Shown here in pieces: positions 26,551 to 35,470 of a DNA stretch of 64,000 bases (position 1 is the stretch's first letter; every line of letters starts with the position of its first letter). The stretch lies in contig NZ_CP071793.1 in assembly GCF_017498545.1 (NCBI RefSeq), positions 930,001-994,000 on the forward strand, given 5' to 3'. Below the pieces are notes generated by a model, which was not told the DNA's origin, made no database searches, and was given only the letters and a program-made list of their open reading frames with translations. Both the position numbers and the translations under genes were made by a program. The stretch comes from Sulfidibacter corallicola. GTDB lineage: Bacteria; Acidobacteriota; Holophagae; Acanthopleuribacterales; Acanthopleuribacteraceae.

Positions 26551-28262
26551 GTTTTCGCCGCCGCACCTATCCCGAAGTCCTGGAGAACCTGTTGACTGCG
26601 ATGACCCGTGGCGTCGCCGCCGAGTCCCACGGCTTCCCGCCCGAGCACGACCCCGGTGACGGAACCTGGCACCACCACCTGCTCAAGCCCGAGGTGGCCC
26701 ACGTGGTTTCGGTGCACGGCGCGGTTCACGGGGAGCCCCACCGCTTCGGCGAGGGCACCGATTACGAGCTGGTCGATAGCCGAACCCTGGTCTGGACCGG
26801 CAAGGGCGCCTTGCCCGATCGCGGCACCCTGTTCCAGGTGTGCTATTACCCGCAAACCGCCCTGCCGGTGTTGACCGATCTGCAGACCGGCAGTGTGGTG
26901 CGCACCATCAACGAAACGGTGGCGCTCGAGGTGGCGCGACTCTACGCGCAACTGGAGGCGGTCTACCACGCCGGGTTCATCGATCACGCCGCCGGTGCCG
27001 AGCTGGAGAAGGTCGTGGCCCTGTTGGGCGTCGCCCGCATTCCGGAAGGGCGCGCCACCGGTGACCTGTTGTTCACTCGGGCACGGGGCACCACCGGGAA
27101 CATCACGATTTCCGCCGGGACCCGCGTCATCACGGAGGACGGTCGCGTCGAATACGAAACGGTCGGTGCGGCCACCATGGCGGCCGGCCAGAGCGGCATT
27201 CGCGTGGAGGCGCGCGACCTGGAGACCAACGAGGGCCTGCCGGCCGACAGCCTGACGGTGCTGCCGGCGCCGATCGAGGGCATCGCCGGCGTGACCAACC
27301 CGGAGCCCACCACCGGTTCGACGCGTGCCGAAACCGATGGCGAACTGCGCACGCGCGCCAAGCATTTCCTGCACGGCAGTGAACGGGCCACGTTGGGCGC
27401 GCTGCACCAGGTGTTCGCCCGCCAGGGGGTCAAGGCCGAAATCGAGGAAGACACCGGCGAGCCCGGCCTGGTGCGGGTGATTCCGTTCGGGGAACACATC
27501 GATCCCGATACCTATCAACGCCTGGTCACGGCGGTCGCCGAGGTGCGTCCGGCGGGCATTCGGGTCGAGCTGGGCGAGGTCGTGGTCCCCCGTGCCGTCG
27601 ACCTCAGCCTGTTGCTGACGACCGACGAGACCGCCACGGCCCAAACCCTGCGGAACCTGCAGGCCGCGGTACGCGATGCCGTGAAGGCCTACTTCGAGGA
27701 ACTGCCGATTCGGGCGACCGGTAGCCTCAACCGCCTGACCGGCGCGATCCTGGCCGTCGACGGGGTGCAGGACGTGCGCATCGTGCGTGCCGATTGGGAG
27801 GTCGACGGCAGTGCGGTCAGCGTGCTCGACCGCCAGCAGGGCGTGTTGGCGATTCAAGGTTCGCCGACGCGGTTGGGCGAATTGAACATCGCCGATCCCA
27901 ACCTACCCACGACGCTGGATGTGGTGATCGGCGTTCCGAATGGCACGACGCCACCCGATCCCGAGGCGCAAACCCAGGCACTGACGGCCGCGCTCACCGC
28001 GCTCAACGCGGCCAATGCCACGGAACAGCCGCCGGCATCGTCGGTGGGGTTCCTCGAACTCCTGCGCACCTTGGTTCTGCCGGACATCGTCGACATGAGT
28101 GCGGCCGACGAAACGACCATCCAACCCTATCGGGTGCGGTTCACGGTGGCGCAGGTCTCGGGCGTGACGCGCGTGCTCGTCGCCGGCGCCGACGCGTACG
28201 AATGGACCCCCTTCGAGCGGTTGACCCTGGGATTGGTCCAGTTGGAGGAAGTTACCGAATGA
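26547..28262 (+). CDS. Baseplate J-like protein
   Basis: The product has 571 residues. Residues about 130-420 carry the Baseplate_J pattern: ATGDLLFTRARGTTGNITISAGTRV-type strands, VEARDLETNEGLPADSLTVLP, then GSTRAETDGELRTRAKHFLHGSERATLGAL, which is the conserved 'D.elR.R...' helix. A C-terminal helical/beta region follows (LRNLQAAVRDAVKAYFEELPIRATGSLNRLTGAIL). Together with gp25 and gpI it forms the wedge of the baseplate. The first 120 residues and the final 130 are extensions beyond the minimal family. ATGA overlaps couple it to both neighbours. Confidence 0.88.
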   Translation: MSFRRRTYPEVLENLLTAMTRGVAAESHGFPPEHDPGDGTWHHHLLKPEVAHVVSVHGAVHGEPHRFGEGTDYELVDSRTLVWTGKGALPDRGTLFQVCYYPQTALPVLTDLQTGSVVRTINETVALEVARLYAQLEAVYHAGFIDHAAGAELEKVVALLGVARIPEGRATGDLLFTRARGTTGNITISAGTRVITEDGRVEYETVGAATMAAGQSGIRVEARDLETNEGLPADSLTVLPAPIEGIAGVTNPEPTTGSTRAETDGELRTRAKHFLHGSERATLGALHQVFARQGVKAEIEEDTGEPGLVRVIPFGEHIDPDTYQRLVTAVAEVRPAGIRVELGEVVVPRAVDLSLLLTTDETATAQTLRNLQAAVRDAVKAYFEELPIRATGSLNRLTGAILAVDGVQDVRIVRADWEVDGSAVSVLDRQQGVLAIQGSPTRLGELNIADPNLPTTLDVVIGVPNGTTPPDPEAQTQALTAALTALNAANATEQPPASSVGFLELLRTLVLPDIVDMSAADETTIQPYRVRFTVAQVSGVTRVLVAGADAYEWTPFERLTLGLVQLEEVTE

Positions 28263-31045
28263 GCATCCACGAAGACCTGTTGGCTCGACTTCCCAGCCTG
28301 TATCGGCCGGAACCCGAACCGAACGACTGCGTCGGCCGGTTGTTTGCCGCGGTCGCTGCGGAGCTGGAGCAGGTGCGCTCGGAGCTGATGGGGTTGATGC
28401 AGGCCCACACCGTTCGCGACGCGGATCGCTACCGGTACCATCCCTACTTCCAACGGCAGCGGGAACTCGCCGGGCGCATCTCGCTGACGCCGGCCGATAC
28501 CATCGATGTGCTGGATCCCGCGGGCTGGCGCGACACGCTGAGCCTCGCGCCAGGCATCGAGGCATCTGCACTGGTCGCCTTTCTGCGTGATGCGCTCGAC
28601 GATCGAACCCGAGCCGAGATCGACCAGCCCGAAACGACCCCGACCCCTGCGCTGATTCGTCGCCTGCTGCGCGGATTGAACCGAGCCGTGCGTGGGCCCG
28701 TGATCTTCACCACGGAGCGTTTTTCGGGCATCGTCCTGCCCGCCGAACTTCGCGAACCCCTGCCGGCGGATGCCACCGCCGCCACCCGGATCCAGCGCAA
28801 TCGCGAAGTGCTGATCGCGGCCTTCCCCGACTTGCTCGGCGTGCCCCGGACGGATCACGGGTACGTGGACGACCTGGGTCGCCTCGCCGCGGTGCTGGGC
28901 CTGACGCCGAGATTTCAACCCGCCGTTTTGCGCGAGACCGCCGAGGCGTTCCGTCACCGGGTCCGGCGCACGGTGGCGCTCTACCGCTTGGGGTTGGGGA
29001 CCGTGCCGGCGTTGCGCCGCGCCGTACGCGCGACCCTGCCGGTGGCAGCGGGAGCCGCACCGGAGGCGCGCGACCGACGCTTCACGATCGAGGAGGGCGC
29101 ACCTCTGGAACTCGGCGAGCACGAAGTCGCGACCGCCGGCGAACCGGCTGGCATGGTCGGGCCCCTGATGCGTTGGATCTCGACCAACGGCGGCAGTCGC
29201 GCCACCCGGCCGACGATCTACATCGAGGGCGTGGCGCCGCTTCTCGGTGAAGTGGAGCCCACCGAACATCCCGCGGTGGAGCGCTACGACGGTGACGACG
29301 ACCTGCCGCCCGTCGCGGTCGCGTACCTGGGAACCGTTGCGCCGAACGAGGTGCTGCGCCTGTGTCCGGCCTACGATGCCTGGTTCCTGGGCGACGCGAC
29401 GCTGCAGCGGGCTCGCAGCCAACAGAGCGCGCCCGACGCGGATCCCGATCCGTGGCGATGGGGGCCTCGCTCGGTCGTGGCGGATGCGCCTGTCGGAGCG
29501 CCGACGGCCTTCGCTCGTGGGGTCGACGGTGTGTTGTGGCTGGCGACCGACACCGGCGCGGGCGCCGAACTCTGGCGCTTCGATGGCCGCGACTGGCGCC
29601 TGGCGATCACGACGGCAGCACCGGTTCGCGACATGTGGATGGAAGCGGATGTGCTTTGGCTGGGGACCGATTCGGGGGCTTGGCTTCTGGATCCGTTCCC
29701 CGTGGGGGGTGCCTTTGCGGCGGAACTCGTGGCCGGGACCGAAACGCTGGTCGTACACGCGATCGTGCGGCGGGAATCCGTGACTTGGCTGGCCACCTCG
29801 CGTGGTCTGGGCCGCCTGCCCGATGGCGGTTCCTTCGCCTGGTTCGGCCTGGGACCCGATCTGCAATCGGAGCTGGCGGTGTTCACGGTCGCGTTCGACG
29901 CCAACGGCATGTTGTTCGCGGGAACGGCCTTGGGGCTGTTCCAGTATTGGCCCGACGGCGACCGCTGGGCCTTCCTGGCCGGCGGGGCCCGTTCGGATCA
30001 AAAGGACGACTGGCAACCTTTTTCGCCGGGAGCCCAGGAGCTTCCCGGCGACGAGGACCTGTTCCTTCCGGCCGTGCACGCCGTGCTCCGCGGCGATGAC
30101 GGCTCGCTCTGGCTGGGCACCGAGGCCGGGCTTGCCCGTTACGCGGCGCTCGCCGTGCGCGGCACCACCTACGAAACCGTGTTGCAGGCCTTTCCCGAAT
30201 TTGGCGATGGACCCGTGCGGGCCATGCGTCGCGACGAGCGCGGTCTGGTTTGGTTCTGTACCGAGCGCGGCGTCCTGGTCTTCGACGGTCAGGATTTCTG
30301 CCAGCCCGATCCCGACGGCGACATCTACGACTGGCTGCGGCTCGGTTCCCTGGACGACGATGTGGCGCTCGAAACGGCGCCGCGCGGTGTCTGGCGCTAC
30401 GTCCGTGGTCCCGACGGGGGTTGGGAACGGCGCGAAGCCGAGGGATTCGCCCCGGTCGCCGTGGTGCCCGTGACCCGCGACTTCGACGCGATCCGCGACC
30501 TGCTGTTCGCGCCGGCGGTGTGGGCCGATTTGGGCGTTTGGCAGGATCAGCGATTCATCCACCAAGTCCCGGTGCCCGAAAGTGACCTGCGAGCCCGTTA
30601 CAAACCCTCCGAAGACCGCATCGTCGACGGCGGTGTGCCCTTCATTCCCGAGCTGCCGCCCGGCACCAGCACCTGGCGTTACCTGCGTCACGAAGATCCC
30701 GAACCTCCCGAATACGAGGCCGGCACCGATCGGCCCGCCTGGACGGCGGAGGGCCGGCTGCTACCCGAGCCGTTGCGACCCGCGCCGGTGCCCGGTCGCT
30801 ACGAAATCGGTCGGTACAGTCCCGATCCGGGTGGCACGGACTCGGTCTACGCCTTTGCGCCCGCGGCCAGGCTGCGGTTGCGCTGGCGCGAAAGCCGCGA
30901 GCTGACCGTGCTGGTGCGGCTGATGCGCCTGCGCCAAGACGAGGCCATCGATCCCGCGGTCATCGACGAGGTGCGCAAGGCCATTCGCGGCGTGCGGCCG
31001 TTGGGTGTGCATGTGGCCTTGGCCATCGAGGAGGTGTTGTCATGA
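28259..31045 (+). CDS. Tail protein I fused to a Reg_prop-type beta-propeller
   Basis: The product has 928 residues; the ATG overlaps the gpJ stop (ATGA). Residues 1 to about 280 resemble the tail-protein-I family: EDLLARLPSLYRPEP at the start, LLGVPRTDHGYVDDLGRLAAVLGL and FRHRVRRTVALYRLGLGTVPALRRAV. From about 390 to 720 there are propeller repeats of the two-component-regulator type (GVDGVLWLATDTGAGAELWRF, DGSLWLGTEAGLARYA, ERGLVWFCTERGVLVFDG). A C-terminal 200-residue part returns to an ordinary tail-type ending (LRLRWRESRELTVLVRLMRLR, RKAIRGVRPLGVHVALAIEEVL). The propeller is inserted inside gpI rather than appended, making a decorated wedge that could contact targets. Confidence 0.82.
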   Translation: MSIHEDLLARLPSLYRPEPEPNDCVGRLFAAVAAELEQVRSELMGLMQAHTVRDADRYRYHPYFQRQRELAGRISLTPADTIDVLDPAGWRDTLSLAPGIEASALVAFLRDALDDRTRAEIDQPETTPTPALIRRLLRGLNRAVRGPVIFTTERFSGIVLPAELREPLPADATAATRIQRNREVLIAAFPDLLGVPRTDHGYVDDLGRLAAVLGLTPRFQPAVLRETAEAFRHRVRRTVALYRLGLGTVPALRRAVRATLPVAAGAAPEARDRRFTIEEGAPLELGEHEVATAGEPAGMVGPLMRWISTNGGSRATRPTIYIEGVAPLLGEVEPTEHPAVERYDGDDDLPPVAVAYLGTVAPNEVLRLCPAYDAWFLGDATLQRARSQQSAPDADPDPWRWGPRSVVADAPVGAPTAFARGVDGVLWLATDTGAGAELWRFDGRDWRLAITTAAPVRDMWMEADVLWLGTDSGAWLLDPFPVGGAFAAELVAGTETLVVHAIVRRESVTWLATSRGLGRLPDGGSFAWFGLGPDLQSELAVFTVAFDANGMLFAGTALGLFQYWPDGDRWAFLAGGARSDQKDDWQPFSPGAQELPGDEDLFLPAVHAVLRGDDGSLWLGTEAGLARYAALAVRGTTYETVLQAFPEFGDGPVRAMRRDERGLVWFCTERGVLVFDGQDFCQPDPDGDIYDWLRLGSLDDDVALETAPRGVWRYVRGPDGGWERREAEGFAPVAVVPVTRDFDAIRDLLFAPAVWADLGVWQDQRFIHQVPVPESDLRARYKPSEDRIVDGGVPFIPELPPGTSTWRYLRHEDPEPPEYEAGTDRPAWTAEGRLLPEPLRPAPVPGRYEIGRYSPDPGGTDSVYAFAPAARLRLRWRESRELTVLVRLMRLRQDEAIDPAVIDEVRKAIRGVRPLGVHVALAIEEVLS

Positions 31046-31122
31046 GCTCGCCGAACCCGATTCTCGGCACCATCACCAAACCACAACCACCAGGACCCGG
31101 AGGTGCGTCATGGGCGATTTGA
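31042..31122 (+). CDS. Possible 26-aa coupled small ORF
   Basis: An ATG overlaps the gpI stop (ATGA), is preceded by GAGGAGG and opens a 26-codon frame (MSSPNPILGTITKPQPPGPG...) that ends just inside the next gene. It fits the translational coupling style of this operon, but its length and Pro/Gly composition are compatible with chance. It could simply deliver ribosomes to the next start. Confidence 0.25.
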   Translation: MSSPNPILGTITKPQPPGPGGASWAI

Positions 31123-32630
31123 AAGATCGATTGGGAAACAAAAGCGACGGCCAACTGATTCGGGCCGGACATTGGAACGATTTGGTCGATGCGCTCGACG
31201 ACCTGCTGGAGACGATCGACGGCCGGATTCAAGACGCGACGACCGAGGCGGTCAAGGAACTGGAAAACCGCTTGAGTGTGCCGCTCGGTGCCTTGCGCAA
31301 CGATCTGGACGACATCATGGACCGCATGGATTTCATCGAACCGCAGGTCCATTCGCTCCAGGAACGGGTCCATGCCTTGACCCATTCCTTCCTCCGCCTG
31401 AACCTGCGCACCACCCGGCAACACTACAGCCTGGGCCAGCAGGCGGAGATCGAGATCGAGCTGCTGGGCTTCGATGGGAAACCGCATGCCTTCGAAGCCG
31501 AGGCGCGGCCCTGGGTCACGTTGCTCACCAGTTGGGGACAGTTCGTCACCACCGGCTCCTTCGACACGCGTGGCGGGGTGGGCGATCGCTCGCTCGTGAT
31601 CCGCGTGGACGAGAAAGGGCGTGCCCGCGTGCGGCTGCGCGCGGACAACATCGAAGGGCTCAGCGGCGACGAGGAGCAGGAGGTGCGCGACATTCTGGAC
31701 ATCCGCCTCACCGGCCAAAAGAGTATCGGCGAAACCCTGCTCGCCGCTTCCACGGCCGCGGACGCCCCGCTCATCGAGGCCTTCACCAAGTTGACCGAAT
31801 CCTACGACACGGCGCCGGGATTTCGGAAGTTCGTGGACATCTACTATCCCAATCCGCCGTTCCGAACCGGCCCGGTCACCCAGCCGCGTGCGCCGCAACG
31901 GTTCCGCGACTTCAACGCGACCCTGGTCGCGTTGGTCACCGACGACAACGACCCCACCACCGCCGATTTCTCCCGTGGATCGGCACCCTTGATGGTGACC
32001 TTCCGCGATTGGATCGGGCCCTTCATCGATTTGCGTTTCTTGCCGGACATTTCCGATCGGGCGGCGGAGCTGGCCGCGCGGTTGGGCAGGCGCATCGACC
32101 GCAACGACAACTTCGATGCGGCGGTGCTCAAGCTGAAGGACCTCACGCGCGAGCTGTTGGCCGACAAGGGGGTGGTGGGCCGCATCCGCCAATACCGTGC
32201 CCTGCGGGAGGCGTTCCTGCAGTTGGATGTGGCCGATCCGCCGCCGCACCTCGACAAGTTGCGCGACGCACTGGGCAATGCCGTGGCGATCGGCGAGTCG
32301 ATGGAGGTGGCGCAGGTGCGTTCCGGCGAGCGGGGCGATAACGCCGCGCTCGACGTCTTCACCAATCAGGCGTTGTCCATCGATCGGGCCGGGAAGGATC
32401 TGGGTCGGGACGTGAACGACAAGGTCGACGGCTTCAAGAAAGATCTCGATGCCCTGACCGAAGCGACCAAGGGCGTCCAGACCCAGACCGAGGACGTTTC
32501 CCAGAGATTGGAAGCGGCCAACACCCTGTTCGGCGAACTGAACCGGCTCGACGTGGGTCGCATCGTCGACCAGACCAACCGGTTCCAGGTCCTGGAGGAA
32601 ACCGTAAACCGCCTCCGCGTCGGCGGTTGA
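31110..32630 (+). CDS. Ig-domain/coiled-coil fibre-like protein, paralogue 1
   Basis: The product has 506 residues; GGAGG seven bases upstream of the ATG. Residues 1-90 are helical coiled coil (LIRAGHWNDLVDALDDLLETIDGRI, DDIMDRMDFIEPQVHSLQERV). About 95-205 is an Ig-like domain (LRTTRQHYSLGQQAEIEIELLG, RPWVTLLTSWGQF). A helical section has the landmark VTFRDWIGPFIDLRFLPD, and the last 120 residues are heptad-rich (KKDLDALTEATKGVQTQTEDV). The layout is shared with the protein encoded at 33718-35385, so the two are diverged tandem paralogues. Position after gpI is where tail-fibre genes lie, so a fibre or receptor-binding role is inferred. Confidence 0.6.
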   Translation: MGDLKDRLGNKSDGQLIRAGHWNDLVDALDDLLETIDGRIQDATTEAVKELENRLSVPLGALRNDLDDIMDRMDFIEPQVHSLQERVHALTHSFLRLNLRTTRQHYSLGQQAEIEIELLGFDGKPHAFEAEARPWVTLLTSWGQFVTTGSFDTRGGVGDRSLVIRVDEKGRARVRLRADNIEGLSGDEEQEVRDILDIRLTGQKSIGETLLAASTAADAPLIEAFTKLTESYDTAPGFRKFVDIYYPNPPFRTGPVTQPRAPQRFRDFNATLVALVTDDNDPTTADFSRGSAPLMVTFRDWIGPFIDLRFLPDISDRAAELAARLGRRIDRNDNFDAAVLKLKDLTRELLADKGVVGRIRQYRALREAFLQLDVADPPPHLDKLRDALGNAVAIGESMEVAQVRSGERGDNAALDVFTNQALSIDRAGKDLGRDVNDKVDGFKKDLDALTEATKGVQTQTEDVSQRLEAANTLFGELNRLDVGRIVDQTNRFQVLEETVNRLRVGG

Positions 32631-32694
32631 GATGCCATTCCCAACCGAAGCGACACGAACAGGCGTACCCGTATCCAAAGAGGGTCGAGAGGCC

Positions 32695-33345
32695 TGTAGG
32701 TGGAGCAGCCTGCTCCACCAAACGAAGGACGTCACCCAGGAGTCCCAGAATCCAGGAGAGGGTTGGGATGGCGGTAGGTTGGCCCGCTGGGCCGACACGC
32801 CGAAGCCGAGCCCGCGGGAGTCCCCGCCTCCCGAAGAGTGGTGCAAGGCCTGTAGGTGGAGCAGCCTGCTCCACCAAACGAAGGACGTCACCCAGGAGTC
32901 CCAGAATCCAGGAGAGGGTTGGGATGGCAGTAGGTTGGCCCGCTGGGCCGACACGCCGAAGCCGAGCCCGCGGGAGTCCCCGCATCCCGAAGAGTGGGGC
33001 AAGGCCTGTAGGTGGAGCAGCCTGCTCCACCAAACGAAGGACGTCACCCAGGAGTCCCAGAATCCAGGAGAGGGTTGGAATGGCAGTAGGTTGGCCCGCT
33101 GGGCCGACACGTCGAAGCCCACCCCATGGGAGTCCCCGCATCCCGAAGAGTGGGGCAAGGCCTGTAGGTGGAGCAGCCTGCTCCACCAAACGAAGGACGT
33201 CACCCAGGAGTCCCAGAATCCAGGAGAGGGTTGGGATGGCAGTAGGTTGGCCCGCTGGGCCGACACGCCGAAGCCGAGCCCGGGGGAGTCCCCGCATCCC
33301 GAAGAGTGGCGCAAGGCCTGTAGGTGGAGCAGCCTGCTCCACCAA
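32695..33345. repeat. 156-bp tandem repeat array carrying two palindromes per unit
   Basis: Unit starts (TGTAGGTGGAGCAGCCTGC) fall at 32695, 32851, 33007, 33163 and 33319, an exact 156-bp period with only a few substitutions between copies. Each full unit contains palindrome A (GGTGGAGCA-GCC-TGCTCCACC) and palindrome B (GTTGGCCC-GCT-GGGCCGAC), plus the CCCCGCATCCCGAAGAG flank. Because 156 is divisible by three, several frames on both strands stay open, but none has a ribosome site or foldable product. The array separates the two fibre-like genes. Confidence 0.9.
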
Positions 33346-33717
33346 TCGAAGCGAGATCCGCCTCGGGCAATGTCAGGGCAAAAGAGCGAAGCCCCGGATT
33401 CCGGCCGTGAGGGAAAGCGGAGAAATCGACCCTATCCCGAATGGAGTCAAATGGAAAGCGAGTTGCTCGAAAGGGTTGAGCAAGCTGGCCTGGGCGGCCC
33501 CCACGCCTACAGGCACTTCACCGCTTACGAGGAACTTCGGCAGAGGGGAAGCACCGCCGACTCGGGAAAACAGCATCTCGAAGCGTGTCGTCTCGACATC
33601 ACCGCATCCTCAGAGGGTCGCCCAGACCAATCTGCGTCACCAACGCAAGTCGAACCGACGAGCCTTTCCCCCGGCGAACAACCAAACCAAGTACCCCCAC
33701 TCGCCTAGGAGGCAGCC
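33346..33717. other. Non-coding spacer after the 156-bp array
   Basis: This is continuous with the array and leads to the second fibre-like gene. Open frames run through it but they are extensions of frames in the repeat. It includes family fragments (CTTCACCGCTTACGAGG, TCGAAGCGTGTCGTC) and ends with a strong AGGAGG ribosome site serving 33718. No gene or terminator was seen. Confidence 0.5.
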
Positions 33718-35385
33718 ATGACTTCCACGACCTTGCCCAATCTCGCGGAGCGATTGGCCGCCCTGGAGACCGCGCTCGCCGGCTTGCAGCGCACGCTGGA
33801 AGCCGATTGCCTGATCCGCTTGCGAGCCGACCGCGATGACGCCTTCCTGGGACAACCGGTGCGCCTGCGCGCCGAGGTGACCGGCCGCCTGGACGGCCGC
33901 CCCCGCGCCGGTGTGCCGGTGACGTTCGTGGCCGCCTGGGGTCACCTCGACGCCACCGATGGCAGCCGCCGCCGCGGCACCAGCCTGACCCGCACCACGC
34001 TGCCGGACGGCGTCGTCGAGGTCGTTCTCCACCCCCCCTTGCGGCAGCGTCTCGGTCCCGCGGAAGACGCCGCGTTGCAGGGCGCACTGGCGCGGCTCGA
34101 CGGCATCGCACCGCGCCCGGATCCAGCCGGTGCGACGTTCGGTGCCCTGGTCCGCGATTACCAGTGGGATGTGAACAAGGCCTTGCGGCAGGCGGTGGAC
34201 GCGTTTTTTGCCGAGTTCGTCGCGAACGAGGCCGGCGGGAAACCCGACGGGGCCCTGGGCGGGCTCTGGCCGACCTGGGAAACCTCGGTCACGGCCTACG
34301 CCCGCAACGGCGACGATCCCAACGGGCCCGCCCACGGCGCTTCGGTGTGGCATTTCGCCTTCAAGGATTGGCTGCGCCCCTGGCTGACCCGTTACCAGCG
34401 GGAGCTGGAGGCCGACAGCCGCTACGAAGCCGAATTGTCGCGCTTGCGGCAGGCCGGTGCGGACCTGTCCCTTCGCTTCGCGGGCATCGCCACCGCGACC
34501 CGCATTTTCGTGCAGCGCCAAGCCGGCCTCGCCGGGCGGTTCGTGGGGAACCAGGCCTCGGCACGGGTGCTCCACCGATTGGCCGACCTCGATGAGGACA
34601 TCGATCCGGAATTTCGCAACGGCCTGCATGGGGCCGCCGAGGCGGTGGCGGTCGGCGGTCCGGCCGTGTTCGAGGGGCTTGGCCAGATCGGGCGATCGGG
34701 CAACGATCAGTTGACCCGGGCCGTGGACCGCCTGGAAACGGCGCTGGCCGACAAGGCCGATGCGGCGGCATTGAGCCAGGTGGATGCGCGGGTCGGGGAC
34801 CTCGATCGAAGCTTGGCGGGCAAGGCCGAACAGGCCCAGTTCGCCCACTTTCAGAGACAGATCGGCGATCGTTTGAAGACCGTCGACACGCGGCTCGAAG
34901 CCAAGGTCGACCTGACCGAGTTTCGCGAGCTGGAAACCCGCGTCGACGGGCGCTTCGACGGGATTGGACGCGATCTGGGCAAGCGCGTGCTGGAGGAGCG
35001 GTTCCTCGAGGCCGGTGCGGAAACCGCCCAAAAACTCGAGAGCCTCTCGACCGCGATCAAGAAAAAGGCCGACAAGGGCAAGATGACCCAGTTGGCCGCC
35101 AAGGTGAGCGAAGTGCGGGAGCAGGTGGAAACCAAGGCCGACGTCGCGAGCCACCAGGCCTTGCGGCGCCTGATCGGGGAGAACCTCAACCAGTTGCAGC
35201 GTCGTGTCAGCGGCTACGACGTGATCGACGGCGACCGACTCCTGATCGACATCACGCCGATTCCCATCGGGCCGACCCCGATCGTGCCGCCGGGCGATGC
35301 ACGGCCCGGGGAGGGCGGCGCGCCGGAGGTGGATCGCCCCGATGCGCCGACGGACGAAGACGACGATCGAGACCCGACCGGCTGA
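33718..35385 (+). CDS. Ig-domain/coiled-coil fibre-like protein, paralogue 2
   Basis: The product has 555 residues, with AGGAGG upstream of the ATG. A short N-terminal coiled coil (LAERLAALETALAGLQRTLEAD) leads into an Ig-like domain (FLGQPVRLRAEVTGRLDGRP, GVPVTFVAAWGHLDATDG). A helical region carries FAFKDWLRPWLTRYQRELE, matching VTFRDWIGPFIDLRF of paralogue 1. About 340-480 is long coiled coil with repeated KADxxxLxxxxxRV units (LADKADAAALSQVDARVGDL, LEAKVDLTEFRELETRVDG), like trimeric fibre stalks. The C-terminus is a Pro/Asp-rich disordered tail. It is the last gene of the tail run. The fibre role is inferred from structure pattern and position. Confidence 0.6.
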   Translation: MTSTTLPNLAERLAALETALAGLQRTLEADCLIRLRADRDDAFLGQPVRLRAEVTGRLDGRPRAGVPVTFVAAWGHLDATDGSRRRGTSLTRTTLPDGVVEVVLHPPLRQRLGPAEDAALQGALARLDGIAPRPDPAGATFGALVRDYQWDVNKALRQAVDAFFAEFVANEAGGKPDGALGGLWPTWETSVTAYARNGDDPNGPAHGASVWHFAFKDWLRPWLTRYQRELEADSRYEAELSRLRQAGADLSLRFAGIATATRIFVQRQAGLAGRFVGNQASARVLHRLADLDEDIDPEFRNGLHGAAEAVAVGGPAVFEGLGQIGRSGNDQLTRAVDRLETALADKADAAALSQVDARVGDLDRSLAGKAEQAQFAHFQRQIGDRLKTVDTRLEAKVDLTEFRELETRVDGRFDGIGRDLGKRVLEERFLEAGAETAQKLESLSTAIKKKADKGKMTQLAAKVSEVREQVETKADVASHQALRRLIGENLNQLQRRVSGYDVIDGDRLLIDITPIPIGPTPIVPPGDARPGEGGAPEVDRPDAPTDEDDDRDPTG

Positions 35386-35470
35386 ATCGGGTCTCCAGAC
35401 CGCCGAACGGGGAGTCCCACACCGAAGTCGATCCGCGACGACGGGCCCGCCCTCCCGGTGGCAATTCCGG

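Noticed and set aside
30960..33314. A 784-codon minus-strand open frame with tryptophan-rich repeats
   Set aside because: Its repeated part is simply the 156-bp array read backwards (156 is a multiple of three), and the rest is antisense to the gpI and fibre genes.
32632..33708. Plus-strand open frame of 358 codons with 52-residue repeats in the fibre intergenic region
   Set aside because: Two frames on this strand are equally open through the array, there is no ribosome site, and each unit is dominated by DNA palindromes. A repeat protein is not supported.
6287..35385. Intact prophage or type VI secretion system
   Set aside because: No capsid, portal, terminase, integrase or lysis genes, and no TssJLM membrane complex, TssK or ClpV ATPase; only tail genes are present.
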